Of a stretch of 64,000 nucleotides of DNA, positions 31,840-43,671 are shown one piece after another (position 1 is the first letter of the stretch; every line of letters begins with the position of its first letter). Origin of the DNA: Aedes albopictus. Taxonomy: Eukaryota > Arthropoda > Insecta > Diptera > Culicidae. Below the pieces are notes generated by a model. That model did not search any database. It worked only from the letters and a program-made list of their open reading frames with translations, and was not told where the DNA came from. Both the position numbers and the translations under genes were made by a program. The stretch covers positions 321,002,175 to 321,066,174 of the forward strand of contig NC_085136.1 in NCBI RefSeq assembly GCF_035046485.1, written 5' to 3'.

Positions 31840-33050
31840 AGGGATTCTGTCTCAAATACTACCTGGATCTTTGCCAAGAATCTTTCATTAAAAATCCTTC
31901 AGAAATTAACCCATAGTATTTTTAAAACATTTTTTATCAAAGTTTTTTTTTCTCACGAATTCAAGAGTTCTCCTGATAGTTTCTTCCAAGGTTTTTCCTA
32001 GTCATTTTAATGTTTTTCTATCAGTTTTGTGATGTTTTGCAAAAACTCATCCAAAAGTTGAAACGAAATTTCGTCACAAATATCCTCATGAAATAGAAAT
32101 GGAAAAATTTAGGAATTCATTCAGGTATATGTTGAAGAGATCTTCTCATCAACAATTTGTTCTGGATTTTAAAATTAAGTGCTTTTCCAAGGACTTTTCT
32201 CGTGAAGATCCTCCGGGTTTTCAGCATGATTTTTAACAGTTGCATCAGGTGTCCCTCCCTTAGTTTATTCAATAATTCTTACGCATATTTATCCAAGTGT
32301 TAAAATGGAAATCCATCTGTGATTTTTCCAGTTACTTAAATATGAATTTTTCAAAATTTCTTTCAGAGATATATCAAGGGCTCTCTCCAGAAAGTCTTAA
32401 AGTTATTCCAGAATGCATCGGGAAATATATCCACGAGCTTCTCGCAGTTTTCCTCCAGAAGCCTCTAGGAGTTTCCCTAGAAAATTCTTAGAAATTCTTG
32501 GAAACTTCTGATATGACTTCCTTCAGTTTATCCGGAGGAATGTTCCAAAGCCTCTAATGCAAGTCTGTAAGTTTAACACATGTTTTGCAGGAGATTTCAA
32601 CACTTTACTAGAGTTTCTCAGGCATTTCTATTATACATTTTCCGAAGAAACTTTTTTTTTTCTTAAGATTTTATCAATGAGTTTGTTGAGAATTTGTCAA
32701 AATATTCATTCACAATTATTTAGTAACCTTGTTTTCTACCTCCATGGTTTCCACAAAAGATCTGCAGGAATTTTCAATGATGCTTTTTGGAAACTCTTTC
32801 AGAAGTTTAATTGGGAGTTTCTTTACAAAATTATTGAAAAATTCCTTCAAAACTCCCTGTAAGATTTCTACTTTGGATTAATTTTGCAAGAATTTCTTGC
32901 AACAATTGCTCCTGAGTTTTTTTTTATAGAAATATCTTCATTAATTTCTCTGGAAATGTTTTCAGGAACTCCCTCACAAATTCTTGCAGGCGTTTCTTCG
33001 AAAGTTTTTCTGAAAATTAATACCTGATTATATTTCTAGGGTGTGTATAT
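31840..33050. repeat. Degenerate TTCCAGAAATTCTT-type array
   Basis: Heavily mutated relatives of the 12-bp unit (TTCTCAGGCATTT, TTCCTTCAAAACTCC, CTTGCAGGCGTTTCTTC). The period is only locally visible. It abuts the non-LTR fragment starting near 33055. Frames at 32297-32491 and 32557-32862 are repeat-derived. Confidence 0.55.
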
Positions 33051-33054
33051 CGAT

Positions 33055-34525
33055 ACGTAAAGCACTCTGAGCTCTATTTCAAAGCTGTTTGAGTTGGTCG
33101 TTATGGAGCCTGTCATCTCGCACTGCAAGCAACACCTCTGCCCCGATCAACATGGCTTTTTGGCCGGCCGCTCTACCACCACCAATTTATTGTGCCTCAC
33201 ATCGTATATCATCGAAAGTATGAATGAACACGTGCAGACCGATGTCATCTACACAGACCTATCTGCTGCTTTCGACAAGCTGGACCACGACATTGCTATC
33301 GCTAAACTCGACAGATTCGGCCTCAGTGGTAATATCTTGCGCTGGTTCCGGTCGTATCTCTCCAATCGTCAACTGATGGTATCCATAGGAGATTTCAGAT
33401 CAGAACGTTTTCACGCTTCTTCCGGTGTTCCTCAAGGAAGCCACCTGGGACCGGTGATCTTCCTACTGTATTTCAACGATGTCCATCTTATCATTGAAGG
33501 ACCCCGATTATCGTATGCCGACGACCTCAAAATGTTCCTCAAGATTCACACCCTTGCCGACTGTCAATTTCTTCAGCTGCAGATTGAACTTTTCACTAAC
33601 TGGTGCTTGTTGAACCGAATGACTGTCAATCCTACGAAATGCTCCGTCATCACGTTTTCTTGACGAAAGAAGCCGGTTCTCTTCGAGTACAGCATGCTTG
33701 GCGTCACTATCGAGCGAGTAAACCATATCAAAGATCTAGGCGTTATACTGGACTCCCAGTTGACATACCACCAGCATGTATCGTATACGGTCAACAAAGC
33801 TTCCAGAGCTCTGGGATTTATCTTCAGAGTAGCGAAGAATTTTTCCGACATCCATTGCCTGAAGTCTCTTTACTGCTCCCTAGTGCGCTCCATTCTTGAA
33901 TACTGTTCTGCAGTCTGGAGCCCGGCTTACTGCAACGGTTCCGAAAGAATTGAATCTGTCCAACGTCGCTTTCTCCGTTTCGCGCTTCGAAAGTTGCCTT
34001 GGAGGGATCCGATTCGTTTACCGAGCTACGAAAACCGCTGTCGTTTAATCGATCTCGAGTTACTCCGTAACCGTAGAGAAACGACCAGAGCACTGATGAT
34101 TGCAGACACGCTACAAGGACGTATAGACTGTGGGACAATCCTGGAACAAATACATTTGAACGTTCAGCCACGTGCACTTCGCAATAGCATTTCACTAAGA
34201 TTGCCTCTACGAAGATCTAATTATGCGATGCACGGCGCTATCCACGGGTTGCAACGGATTTTCAACAGAGTCGCATCAATCTTCGATTTCCATCTGGCCC
34301 GGGAAACTCTTCGCCGGAGATTCTCTTCGTTTTTTAACAGTAGAAACTATTGACTACGTCTGTGTTAGAATTTAAGCTTGTATTTTACCTTTTGACATGT
34401 CTTTTGTTTCGTTTGCTAGCATATTTCTCTTTGTATTATGTATATAATTTTAACACTAAACATCATTGGGGCAGGTTGCTGCCTGTTGATGCACACACAA
34501 CAAATAAACAAATAAACAAATAAAC
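33055..34525 (+). mobile_element. Non-LTR retrotransposon fragment (CR1/Jockey group), 5'-truncated
   Basis: It begins inside the RT domain and ends with a short 3' UTR and tandem CAAATAAA units (34500-34525), a simple-repeat tail as used by CR1-group elements. There is no endonuclease or RNase H in the remnant. CR1 versus Jockey cannot be settled by eye. Confidence 0.72.
33061..34353 (+). pseudogene. Reverse transcriptase remnant with one nonsense codon
   Basis: About 430 codons in one frame, broken only by TGA at 33661-33663 (a CGA-to-TGA change would explain it, as Arg-Lys-Lys-Pro follows). RT motifs: SSISKLFELVV, DQHGFLAGRST, motif A YTDLSAAFDKLDH, motif B SGVPQGSHLGP, motif C SYADDLKMF, then the thumb region LGVTIERVNHIKDLGVILD and a C-terminus rich in Arg ending at 34353. 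The single stop and otherwise clean frame suggest a fairly young truncated copy. Confidence 0.85.
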
Positions 34526-34529
34526 AAGA

Positions 34530-34640
34530 GTATTCAGTAAGACCATGCTGAGAATAAGAGGTTCGATTCCCGGTCGGTCCTGGAACTTTTCGTAATGAGA
34601 ACTTTCTTGAATTCCTTGCGCATAGTGATTAGAAGAGGAC
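34530..34640 (+). mobile_element. Feilai-type SINE, 5' part
   Basis: A B-box-like GGTTCGATTCCCGGTCGGTC (34560-34579) is followed by CTGGAACTTTTCGTAATG and TTGAATTCCTTGCGCATAG, the order seen in the degenerate copy at 40600-40795. The 3' body and GAA tail are absent, so this is truncated or decayed. Confidence 0.55.
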
Positions 34641-34859
34641 TCTCAGCCATGCAGTGCTGCTACGATAAAATCCGAGCGGGTTATTCAAGGTTTCCAAATA
34701 TCAGCGACCCCTATGCCTGTACGACCCTAAGCAAGTGCAGACTATGGCGCCTACTTGAGAATTATTCCGGGTACACCTTCATTCCATGCATTATTACGCC
34801 ACGAACTTTTACTGTAATTATCGCGGGGGACGTTCTGGCTGGAAGTCTTTTCATAAGTT

Positions 34860-35760
34860 AAGCAAGAGTTCTTCTTAAAATTTTTAGAAAATTCTTCAGG
34901 ATAAGCTCCAAAAACACCGCCAGAAATTCCTTAGGGGATTCTTTTAGGATTTATCAAAACATTTTTGGAACGTTTATAAAAAGAAGATTCTCACAGAATT
35001 TCTTAGAATGGTTTTAGCAAGAATTCCTCTAAAGATTCCCCTTTAGTATCCCCTTAGAATGCATACCTGTCCATGTATTCCCCCCGGGAATTGTCCTTGG
35101 GACAGCTTCAGGCGTTTCTCAAGAAATTTACAATATGATTTACGGGTTTCTTCAGAAACTCCTTCTTGGATTCCTTGAGAGATTCCATAGAAAATTCATT
35201 CAAGGATTGCTACATAAGCTCCGCGGTGTGGTATAAAGACGTGGATACGTTGGAGAGTGATGAAGTTACTCACTTGCTGGTTGTACGTAGAATGAATTTA
35301 TTTCTCTTTTGACTTTACATTCAAACTTTTAGATTAGAATAAAGCATGAATACACGCGCGGGCAAATAACTGCTGCGTGGTCAATTTGGACCGCGCAACG
35401 GATGCAAAATGATACTTGCCAACAAGGTTACGAAATGTTGGCACGTTGGTGCTTAGGTAAGCGCAAATTATAATTTCTCGTGGGAAATTATAATTTGTCA
35501 CTAAGTAAAAGATGTTATGGAAAATTCCACTACAGCGGGAATTCTTGCAAACGTTTTTCAAAAGATGTAATTCCAGGAGATATTTTTTTCGCAAAGTTTC
35601 GGAGACTCTGTCATGCATTACTCTAGAAAATTCTCAAGAGATTCTTCGGGAAGTTCCTTCGGGGGTTCTTCCAATAATTCCTTCAGATACTCCTCCATGC
35701 ATTGCTTTGGATTCTTTAAAGCCTTCCTTAAGGAATTCTATCAAATTTCTTTTTCTGCTC
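34860..35760. repeat. Degenerate GAATTCCTTCAGG array, two blocks
   Basis: Blocks at 34860-35220 and 35500-35760 contain 12-bp-like units (AATTCCTTAGGGGATTC, GTTCCTTCGGGGGTTC). Between them (35221-35500) is non-repeat sequence with no supported feature. Confidence 0.55.
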
Positions 35761-35962
35761 TAATCTTCGCCACTTCATACATAAAAAAAATGAATTTGTA
35801 TGGAGGGGGTGAAGACTAGAGCAGTGGCGCTCACGGTGCGTTCATGTGAGAAAATTTAGAGAGCCACACTGAGAGCGGAATCATTGTTCTTCACTCTCAG
35901 TCATCATTTGTATTACTTCCACTCGCACTTGCTTCCGAAGCATGTAATCAAATGAAGGCATA

Positions 35963-37025
35963 CAGTGTATCAAACAATTGTCCGTACAGTATTTTTTTGT
36001 TTGCTTCAATCACGTTGTTTGCTTCGATCGAAACGTTGGAGAAAGAAATCAAACCGTAGTTTTTGATTTTTACGAGAAGACTGATACGCCGAAAAGATCC
36101 CAAGAGTATTTTTTTCGTCAACATAATTTTTCATTTAAATGTTTATAACTTTTTATACGTCAATCAAAAACGCTGAAATTTGGACCAATTATAACCCATA
36201 TATTAAAGCTCTTTCGGTAAAATTTTGAGCGACATCGAAAAAGTTTTTTGATAAGTATTGAACTTTTAGTGACATTTAAAAGATTTTTGAACACATTTTT
36301 AAAACATTATATCTCAATATGTACTTGATGAAACTTTTTCATTTTTTTTTGTGTAACAGCTTATACCTAAGGTTTTCATATGCAGCTTCGTTTAAGGTTT
36401 TATATTCACTACAAAAAATATGAAAAATCTGTATATGTTCAGAGTGTCATTTGGAAATTTATCATATTTTGATAAATAAAAGTGTCAAGTGTTTTCAACT
36501 TTTTTAAACTCTCTTAATGTAATATTTTTATACAGGACCTACTAAACTACATATGAAGAGTAGTTCCTATGGATTTCTCGTTCAGTTAATGCTTTTTTAT
36601 TGGTGGAAAACGTTTGGCAGATTATATGTGCAAAATATGGTAAATTTTTAAATATCGTCAGCTACATAAGCACATTTTTCATATTTTTTGTAGTGAATAT
36701 GAAACCTCAAAAATAGCTGCATATGAAATCCTTAGGTATAAGATATAACGCAAAGAAAATTGAAAAAATTTCATCATGTACATATTGAGATATAATGTTT
36801 TAAAAATGTGTTCAAAAATCTTTTAAGTTTTACTAAAAGTTCAATAACTTTCAGAAAACTTATTCGATCTCGCTCAAAATTTTACCAATAGAGCTTAAGT
36901 ATATGGATTATAATTGGTCAAAATTTCAGCGTTTTTGATTGACGTATAAAAAAGTTAAAAAAACATTTAAATGAAAAATTATTTTGACAAAAAAATTACT
37001 GTACGGACAATTGTTTGATACACTG
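35963..37025. mobile_element. Tc1/mariner-type palindromic MITE, 1.06 kb
   Basis: Ends CAGTGTATCAAACAATTGTC and exact complement, bordered by TA (35961-35962, 37026-37027). Arms pair inward about 350-450 bp (CATTTAAATG, CAATCAAAAACGCTGAAATT and GTTTTAAAAATG blocks recur inverted). The left arm carries about 105 bp (35998-36105) without a partner on the right, a later insertion or a right-arm deletion. No transposase. Confidence 0.88.
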
Positions 37026-37096
37026 TATAGCTACCGCAGTGACTTATATACCCAACAAGGAATAAAAAATAAAATAAAAATAGCTACCGGTTTGAG
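37026..37096 (+). mobile_element. Tiny A-rich retro-insert with 9-bp TSD (candidate)
   Basis: TAGCTACCG occurs at 37026-37034 and again at about 37081-37089, enclosing some 46 bp that end in GAATAAAAAATAAAATAAAAA-like sequence. That pattern fits a severely truncated retroposon tail inserted beside the MITE border. Confidence 0.45.
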
Positions 37097-37239
37097 TTGA
37101 ACAGCGCCGGTCATAAAGTGTGATAAAATGCTTCATTTTTCAAGCACTGACGGTGAGGTTTACCATTGTTCTACCATGAACTGATCTAATTTATTTCGCT
37201 CTACTCAATCGTACAATGTTTCAAATTTAATGAATAAAG

Positions 37240-38180
37240 TGTGCAACTTGTATTCTTGAGATTTATTTAGGATTTACCACACAGAAGAATTCAATCCGGC
37301 ACGTCGTTGATAAGCCCTCACAAAAACCAGCTTGGTATTCACTATACGAAGTTCTCCCCAATCGACCTCATTCTGCAGAGCTTCAAACCGAGAAATAACG
37401 GTAATGGGCGAACTTCTTGCACAATTTTTGTAAAGCGAACAAATAAGACCATCTAGCCTGCTAGCAGATAGTTCTTCTTCTTATATCTTCAACAGAGTAC
37501 GGTGAAGTATTTCGTACAGCTGCTAACTACCATGTTGGAAAAGTTCAGCCATCAGCTCTGAGATTGCCTCTCTAACTTCATCTAGCTTCGAGAACTGAAC
37601 AGTTTGTCCATCGTGGCTGATGCTTCATCAGTATCTGTCAGCAAGTTACCTTGACGGCTATTACACTTGTCGAGATACGGCGCAGTTTTTCTTCGCAATT
37701 TCGTAAAATGTCAACATTACATTATGTTCCGCACAGATTCGCGCATCAGTCATGATATTCTCCTCATGCTTTCTTTTCTTTCTGCGGTGAATTTTGTTTC
37801 GTTTGTTCTCGTTTCCTTTCATCACTTTCTATTCTGCTGGTAGACACTAACACGCGATCTCTGACAGCGTTCTTGTCATCCATCAGCATCTGGTGCTCCT
37901 CATCTAAATGACCGTTCTTGGTTCTTTTTTGAGCTACTGCGGTTACTGCTCCGTGGATTGATACCCACAGCTCATTGAGTTTGTCGTCTACGTTGATTCT
38001 CCTTATCCATTAGTCAAGCTATTCAAGCGGTACTCATCTGCCACACATATCTTCTTTTTCTATGTGGCTGTATGCTTCCACTGGAACTTGTGATGTGTTT
38101 GTGAACTTTGTGTTCTTCAACTTAGGGTTCTTTGAGGTTTATTGACTCCTTTTGGCGGATCGACTGAGGAGTTTACTTCA
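37240..38180 (-). pseudogene. Decayed coding relic on the minus strand, RTE-like (weak)
   Basis: Read on the minus strand, short runs resemble the linker and early RT of RTE-type elements (for example INVDDKLNELWVSIHGAVT, and GNLLTDTDEA), broken by many stops. No catalytic motif survives. It may be a relic of the family at 38480-44265 in opposite orientation; the evidence is thin. Confidence 0.28.
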
Positions 38181-38284
38181 CAGTCCGTTGCGAAACTATA
38201 CAAACGAAATTAGTCATGTACCAACAACAAATCAAACAGACAGTTACAGTTAGACGAAACATAAGACCAAATACGAATTATTAT

Positions 38285-38430
38285 TATTATTACATTATTA
38301 TAAAGTTTCAGCCCTAGACTGGTTCATCTCTTAACCAAACACGAACAGTTACTTTCCCCTGAAGAAGACACGAAACCTCAGAGTTGAAACGTCGGCCGAA
38401 TGATACATTTCGTATTCTGTATTAAAGACT
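38285..38430. repeat. SINE-type 3' end plus CGTCGG-containing repeat
   Basis: ATTATTATTATTAC is followed by TTTCAGCCCTAGACTGGTTC, the complement-type 3' end also present in the SINE at 57660-57846 (TTTTTAGCCCTAGGCTAGTT). Immediately after comes CCCTGAAGAAGACACGAAAC-type repeat sequence. Both are interspersed repeats in inverse arrangement. Confidence 0.45.
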
Positions 38431-38599
38431 GCATAGCCGTATAACTCTCATAGTTACTGCCTCCAAGTTTTGCCTGATCGCCTCTATGGTAGATGTTGTA
38501 CTTGGAAGAAGTGTTGCCAATGGGATTCACTGTTCTGAATTCACGTTATCTAGATCTAGGCATACCACCAGGCGTATACCAGATGAAGGTGAGCTCGAT

Positions 38600-39840
38600 G
38601 TGGACCACCTGTAGGACTGCTGGGGTACACTAAAAGCGGTCGACGGAACAAATGCTTCGACGAGAAGTGCGATTTTGGAGGAGCAGTACGCAGCGCGGGT
38701 GGTAATGCTGTAGCAAGGAATCCGATGTAACGTGGAACGTTACATTAGAAACCGGAAACAGCGGAAGGAAAAGCGCTGCCTGGAAAAAGTGGAGTGCGAA
38801 GAAATGGAACTGATTTGCCGTTGCCAAGAAAAACGGAGGCATTTATAATAGTAAAATATCAGAAGCTCAGCAAATCCCGGAACGGCTTTGTGCCGCAAGC
38901 CAAAATATGAAGAAATAAGTACGGGAGACTCTTGACGGATGGACGTGAGGTGATCGGAAGGTGGAAACAGTACTTCGATGAGCACCTGAATGACTTGGAG
39001 AACTTAAGCACGAGGACCACGACGACGAAGGGAACGACTACGCTAATGCAGCAGAGGACGGAAATGAGCCAACTTCCACGCTGAGGGAAGTTAAGGATGC
39101 CATTCACCAGCTCAAAGCCATCATAGCAGCTGGAAAGGATGCTATCGCAGCTGAACTCATAAAGATGAGCGCAGAAAAGTTGGCCACCTGTCTGCACCGG
39201 TTGGCGGTCAGGATCTGGGGAACCGAACAGATACCGGAGGAGTGGAAGGATGAAGTAATCTGCCCCATTCACAACAATGTCGACCATTTGAAATATGAGA
39301 ACATCAGAGCGGTCACCATTTTGAATGCTGCCTACAAAGTGCTATCCCAGATCAACTTCCGTCGTCTGTCACCTAAAACGAATGAGTTCGTGGGAAGTTA
39401 TCAAGCCAGCTTCATCGACGGCCGGTCGACGACGGACCAGATGTTCATCGTACGGCAAATCCTCCAGAAAGGCCGTCATCGTCTTCAAAGCATCATGCGA
39501 CAGTATCGACTGCACAGAGCTATGGAAAATCATGGACGAAAACGCTGATTAAAGCAGCGATGGTCGGTGATCAAAACTGCGAAAGGGTTTCGGGTGAACT
39601 ATCCAGTTTATTCGAATCACGCGACAAGACGACGGACTCTCATGCCTACTCTTCAACATCACTCTGAAAGGTGTAATGCGACGAGCCGAGCTCAGCAGCC
39701 GGGGTACGATTTTCACAATCCGGTCAATTTATGTGCTTTGCGGACGACATGGACATTATCGCCAGAACATTTGGAACGGTAGCAGAACTGCACACCCGCC
39801 TGAAACGCCTAGCAGCAAACATCGAACTGTTAGTGAATGC
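38600..39840 (+). pseudogene. RTE-like reverse transcriptase relic, N-terminal block
   Basis: Several frames must be combined. Visible: LLTDGREVIGRWKQYFDEHL (about 38930-38990), EVKDAIHQLKAIIAAGKDAI (39090-39150), then the open frame 39165-39548 with IPEEWKDEVICPI, NIRAVTILNAAYKVLS, YQASFIDGRSTTDQM, and in another frame MCFADDMDIIARTFGTV (motif C, about 39730-39780). Motif A (expected near 39500) is damaged by a deletion. The block ends with LVNA at the LTR element junction. Confidence 0.75.
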
Positions 39841-39942
39841 TGTAGTAGGCTGCGAATGAAGATGACAAGAGTGGATAGATAAATAAAGATCACTTGTTAT
39901 TTGGACCCAACTGAAATACGACGTTTTTTTGGATATTCTACA
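39841..39942 (+). repeat. 5' LTR, 102 bp
   Basis: Starts TGTAGTAGGCTGCG and ends TTGGATATTCTACA. Contains AATAAA at 39882-39887, a possible polyadenylation signal. The LTR is unusually short for Ty3/gypsy or BEL elements. Confidence 0.92.
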
Positions 39943-40599
39943 TTGGCAACGAGGATGAACGGGATTGATTTGAACGAGGAACAACACTAATCCAAGAGAA
40001 ACGCTTGAATGGGGACGACCACTGCAGAACTGGTGAGATTAAATAAAGACAGAACGAACGTGCGAGGTAAACTGGCTAGGAGGGATGATCCGGACCTTCG
40101 AAAGAAAAACAGATGAAGGTAACCAAGACGAGCAATTAAATCATTTGTGTTTCTTTTGAATGACGGGTAAGTGATAAAATGATTTTCCGTTTTACTGAAA
40201 GGTGAAATTATTTTAGGATTTTAAAAGTAATTCTACAGTAATGAGCTGTCCATTAATCAGGAAAAAGTGCATAGGAAAACGATGGTTTTCGCTTGACAGT
40301 GCCTTTGAAGACACAGGCATGCTGTGATTGGATGATTTATTCACATTGCAAGGCACAAATTTTAGTTTTATTTACATTTGTCAACACTTTTAGCAGTGGT
40401 ACAATCGTTCTAAACCGAATTAACTTGAAATGATGTAAGGATCAAGGTGTTTTTTTTTTATTACTTAGATATGTTATGCTGATAATTGGGAGCAGTTACA
40501 CTACAGTTTTATTTGATTGATCTTTTGCGGTAACGCATCATGCGGTATCAAGACAATTAGTTTTGCAGCATGATTCGCTTGACACTTTGGATTCAGGTT

Positions 40600-40795
40600 C
40601 CATGTTTAGTTCCATATAGCCACAACTGAGGGTGACGGGTTTCGGTCGGCCCGGGAACTTTTGGCAGTGGAAATTTCTATGATTTCCTTTAGACATAAAG
40701 AATTGTCTTGCCGGACGCACGATACAGATGCAAAATGGTCATTGACAAAGGAAGCTCTCAGTTAATAGCTGGAGAAGTGTTCAAGTACTATTCTG
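40600..40795 (+). mobile_element. Feilai-type SINE remnant inside the LTR element
   Basis: GGGTTTCGGTCGGCCCGGGA (B-box region, 40637-40656) followed by ACTTTTGGCAGTGGAAA, GATACAGATGCAAAATGGTC and AAGCTCTCAGTTAATAGCTG, in the order expected for the SINE body. The tail is missing. Its presence shows the LTR element interior has itself captured older repeats. Confidence 0.6.
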
Positions 40796-42447
40796 ATACT
40801 TCTGGTCCTGATATTTTTAACAGTTTATATGATTTCAGAATGAAGGCATAATAATCGAGTTGAAATAAAAATAAGTTTACACAATTTAACTCCCAGCAAA
40901 CTATTATTTTTAATGAGGATTACTTTCCTTTGCTATCAGTTTGAATATGATAACATTTTCCGACAATTTGATAAACGGATTTGAAATTGGGATACGATCA
41001 CTAAACACATCAAGTATTAAGGATTCAAACTGATTGAGTTTTTTTTTAACCCGGAAAAAAAAAGTTTGTGGTTCCTTTACAGACTTATGGTTCAATATTT
41101 TTGAGTAGCATAGCAAAGATACTTTGCAGTCCGTTTTTATATTTTTATGAGATACATTTTGAATCCAAACACTAAATATGCTAAATCGGATACTCTCAAT
41201 AAATTTTATTAAATATTTGGCAGAACCATTTGGTATTGTAACAATAAATAGCAGTGGTGAAAACACATTTTCACCACATTTTCAAAAATCTAATTGAGAG
41301 ATAAACAGTTTACAATACGTTTAATATCACATTGAATGAATAGATAAAAACGCCGCAATAATTGTTGCAATGAGTCTTAGTATCATCTTTCTGTATACCC
41401 AAGTCTGGTGGGAGTGGTCAACCGCGCGACTGTCTGAAGTTTAATACTGAATAATGACAACTATTTGTCCGCACCTAAGTTCGCACAATGAATCGTGGTC
41501 TTAATTTAAATATGGCCAAATTAGTTCGCAAATGTTTTGAAGGTACCTATTTAGTCCTATACCCGAGTACTTAAAAAAAAGGAGGGTATCAGTTTATTAG
41601 ACCGGAAGCACATCGAACATATAAAAAAAATGTTGAAGGCCGTTACTTTAACCATACAGAAGTTTAGTTTAACCTATCTTTTCGAAGACCCTTAAAAAGA
41701 GTGAAGGGGTCCACAGTCCTAGTGCATTGAGGAGATTTTAGCAGACTTTGGTCTTCAACAGACCAAAATTACCAGTTTATACGGCGAGAACTAGTGGAGA
41801 GAATTGTCTGATTAAAGAGGCGTAAAACAAATGACAAAGAAAGCACGGTAATTATTATTTGTCTCAAATTGCACCAATAATGACATAAATGTTTGTCTTT
41901 AGCAAACCAGGTATGGTTTAACTCATGAATAATCAATTACCTTGAAACAATATCAAAACTGTTTTATGTTGGTTGTTCAACAGTGATGAAACAATTTGAA
42001 AAGTGTTTATCAAATTGATGTTACCCTCCGAATATCGCAATGCAATGTTTAAAACACTTAAATGCACGGCGTAGAGTCATAATCATATTCTGTTCAAATT
42101 GGAACAAACTTATGTCGCATTAAGTGTATTGCTATAATAAATTTAGTCATGGTCATGTTGTTGTGCGATGGTTGGGAATTGATTCAGCAAACATAACGTT
42201 GAAATGTCACAGTCCGTTTCTATATTTAGATATAGAAGACTTGTCTATTTGTAGCTCAGAAAAATAGAATGAAGGGGATTTCACATCCTAGCTCATTATT
42301 GCGTAGGGTGTCATGAAGGTCCCAATTAAGACCAAATGAAGAAGAACAATCTTAGTATATTTGGCATTATATACAGGCCGCTAAAGGATGTAGAAAGCGT
42401 TCTAAGCTTCAGTCCATATTATTGAATGGTACAGGGAAATGCGAAAG

Positions 42448-42935
42448 GAAACGTAGAGTTTCAGTCTGCAACAAAAAGACCAAATGTAGGAGATTCGTCT
42501 TAGTCCATTTGGCAGTCCAGTCTATCATGAGATGAAGGAAGTGTGACTTCAGTCCATCTATGATAAAGGGATGTGCAAAGGAAACCTAGAGTTTCAGTCT
42601 GCAATAAAAAGACCAAATGTAGGAGATCCGTCTCAGTCCATTTGGCAGTCCAGTCTATCATGAGATGTAGGAAGTGTGACTTCAGTCCATCTATGATAAA
42701 GGGATGTGCAAAGGAAACCTAGAGTTTCAGTCTGCAATAAAAAGACCAAATGTAGGAGATTCGTCTCAGTCCATTTGGCAGTCCAGTCTATCATGAGATG
42801 TAGGAAGTGTGACTTCAGTCCATCTATGATAAAGGGAATTGCAAACGAAACACAGTTTCAGTTTACAACAGAAAAGACCAGATGTAGGAGATCCGTCTCA
42901 GTCCATTTGGATGTCTTATCTAAGACGAAGGTAGT
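42448..42935. repeat. 133-bp tandem repeat, about 3.6 copies
   Basis: GAAACCTAGAGTTTCAGTCT starts units at about 42448, 42581, 42714 and 42847, exactly 133 bp apart; each also contains CAGTCCATTTGG and CTATCATGAGATG. The middle copies are nearly identical and the last is partial and diverged. Confidence 0.92.
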
Positions 42936-43569
42936 TATTTGATCAACTTCATCTTATCTCTTAATACAAGGACCGAGGAGAGCACGTAATAATATCAAAT
43001 TCTTAATATTTAATCCAATGATTATTTTAGGTCTAATCACCAATCGGAGTTATAGATACCAAATTTTAAGTTCGGATACTTCATTCTAAAGAGAGGCCCA
43101 GAGTGGTATGAAGTATCATTTGAGGTAAGAAAAGATATTCAATCTAATGATCAAAGGAGGAAATGTAACGAAACAGAAGGTTGAGTATTGACTTGAATTT
43201 GATTTTGAAAATAACTTTTCTAATATACATTTTTATCCCAACTAGATATGCGTGTTCGCCATTTCAACCTGAGGGATGCAGCTAATTATCGGGCAATTAC
43301 TTATAGTGACGCATCTCCCACGATTGGAAAATGTATACGAAGCAGCTGTAGATGATCTGATATTTTGATTCAAAGTTATACAATCACGTTAAGTTTATAT
43401 TAGTTTATATGTCAAGTCAAGATACAAAAGTTCAAGTCATTGCATTTATTATACACTGTTTATAAATGAGCAAATGTATTCACTTACACATTATAATATT
43501 CAGGAACAAGGTTTAACAGAATCGGACATTACAAACATTGTTTAAATTTCAATTAAAGTTAAGCAGAGA

Positions 43570-43671
43570 TGTAGTAGGCTGCGAATGAAGATGACAAGAG
43601 TGGATAGATAAATAAAGATCACTTGTTATTTGGACCCAACTGAAATACGACGTTTTTTTGGATATTCTACA
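43570..43671 (+). repeat. 3' LTR, 102 bp
   Basis: Identical to 39841-39942; preceded by TTAAAGTTAAGCAGAGA, a weak purine-rich tract. Confidence 0.92.

Larger units (their letters stand above)
39841..43671. mobile_element. Non-coding LTR retrotransposon with 102-bp LTRs
   Basis: Two direct repeats of 102 bp, starting TGTAG and ending CTACA, at 39841-39942 and 43570-43671, are identical as far as I can read. The flanks are the 5-bp TSD AATGC (39836-39840 and 43672-43676). Inside the left LTR, TTGGCAACGAGGATGA is a candidate primer-binding site of unidentified tRNA. The 3.63-kb interior has no gag or pol frame on either strand; the longest frame (40910-41266, minus, 118 codons) has no recognisable motif. 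It must depend on enzymes from elsewhere. Its orientation is probably plus, from the PBS position. Confidence 0.9.

Noticed and set aside
34560..34579. GGTTCGATTCC motif considered as part of a functional tRNA gene
   Set aside because: No acceptor stem, anticodon arm or correct length could be built; it fits a SINE head. The same applies to 1575, 40637, 48628 and 57775.
42706..42942. A 78-codon frame with repeated Cys-Arg residues
   Set aside because: It is generated by the 133-bp tandem repeat and ends at the array border.
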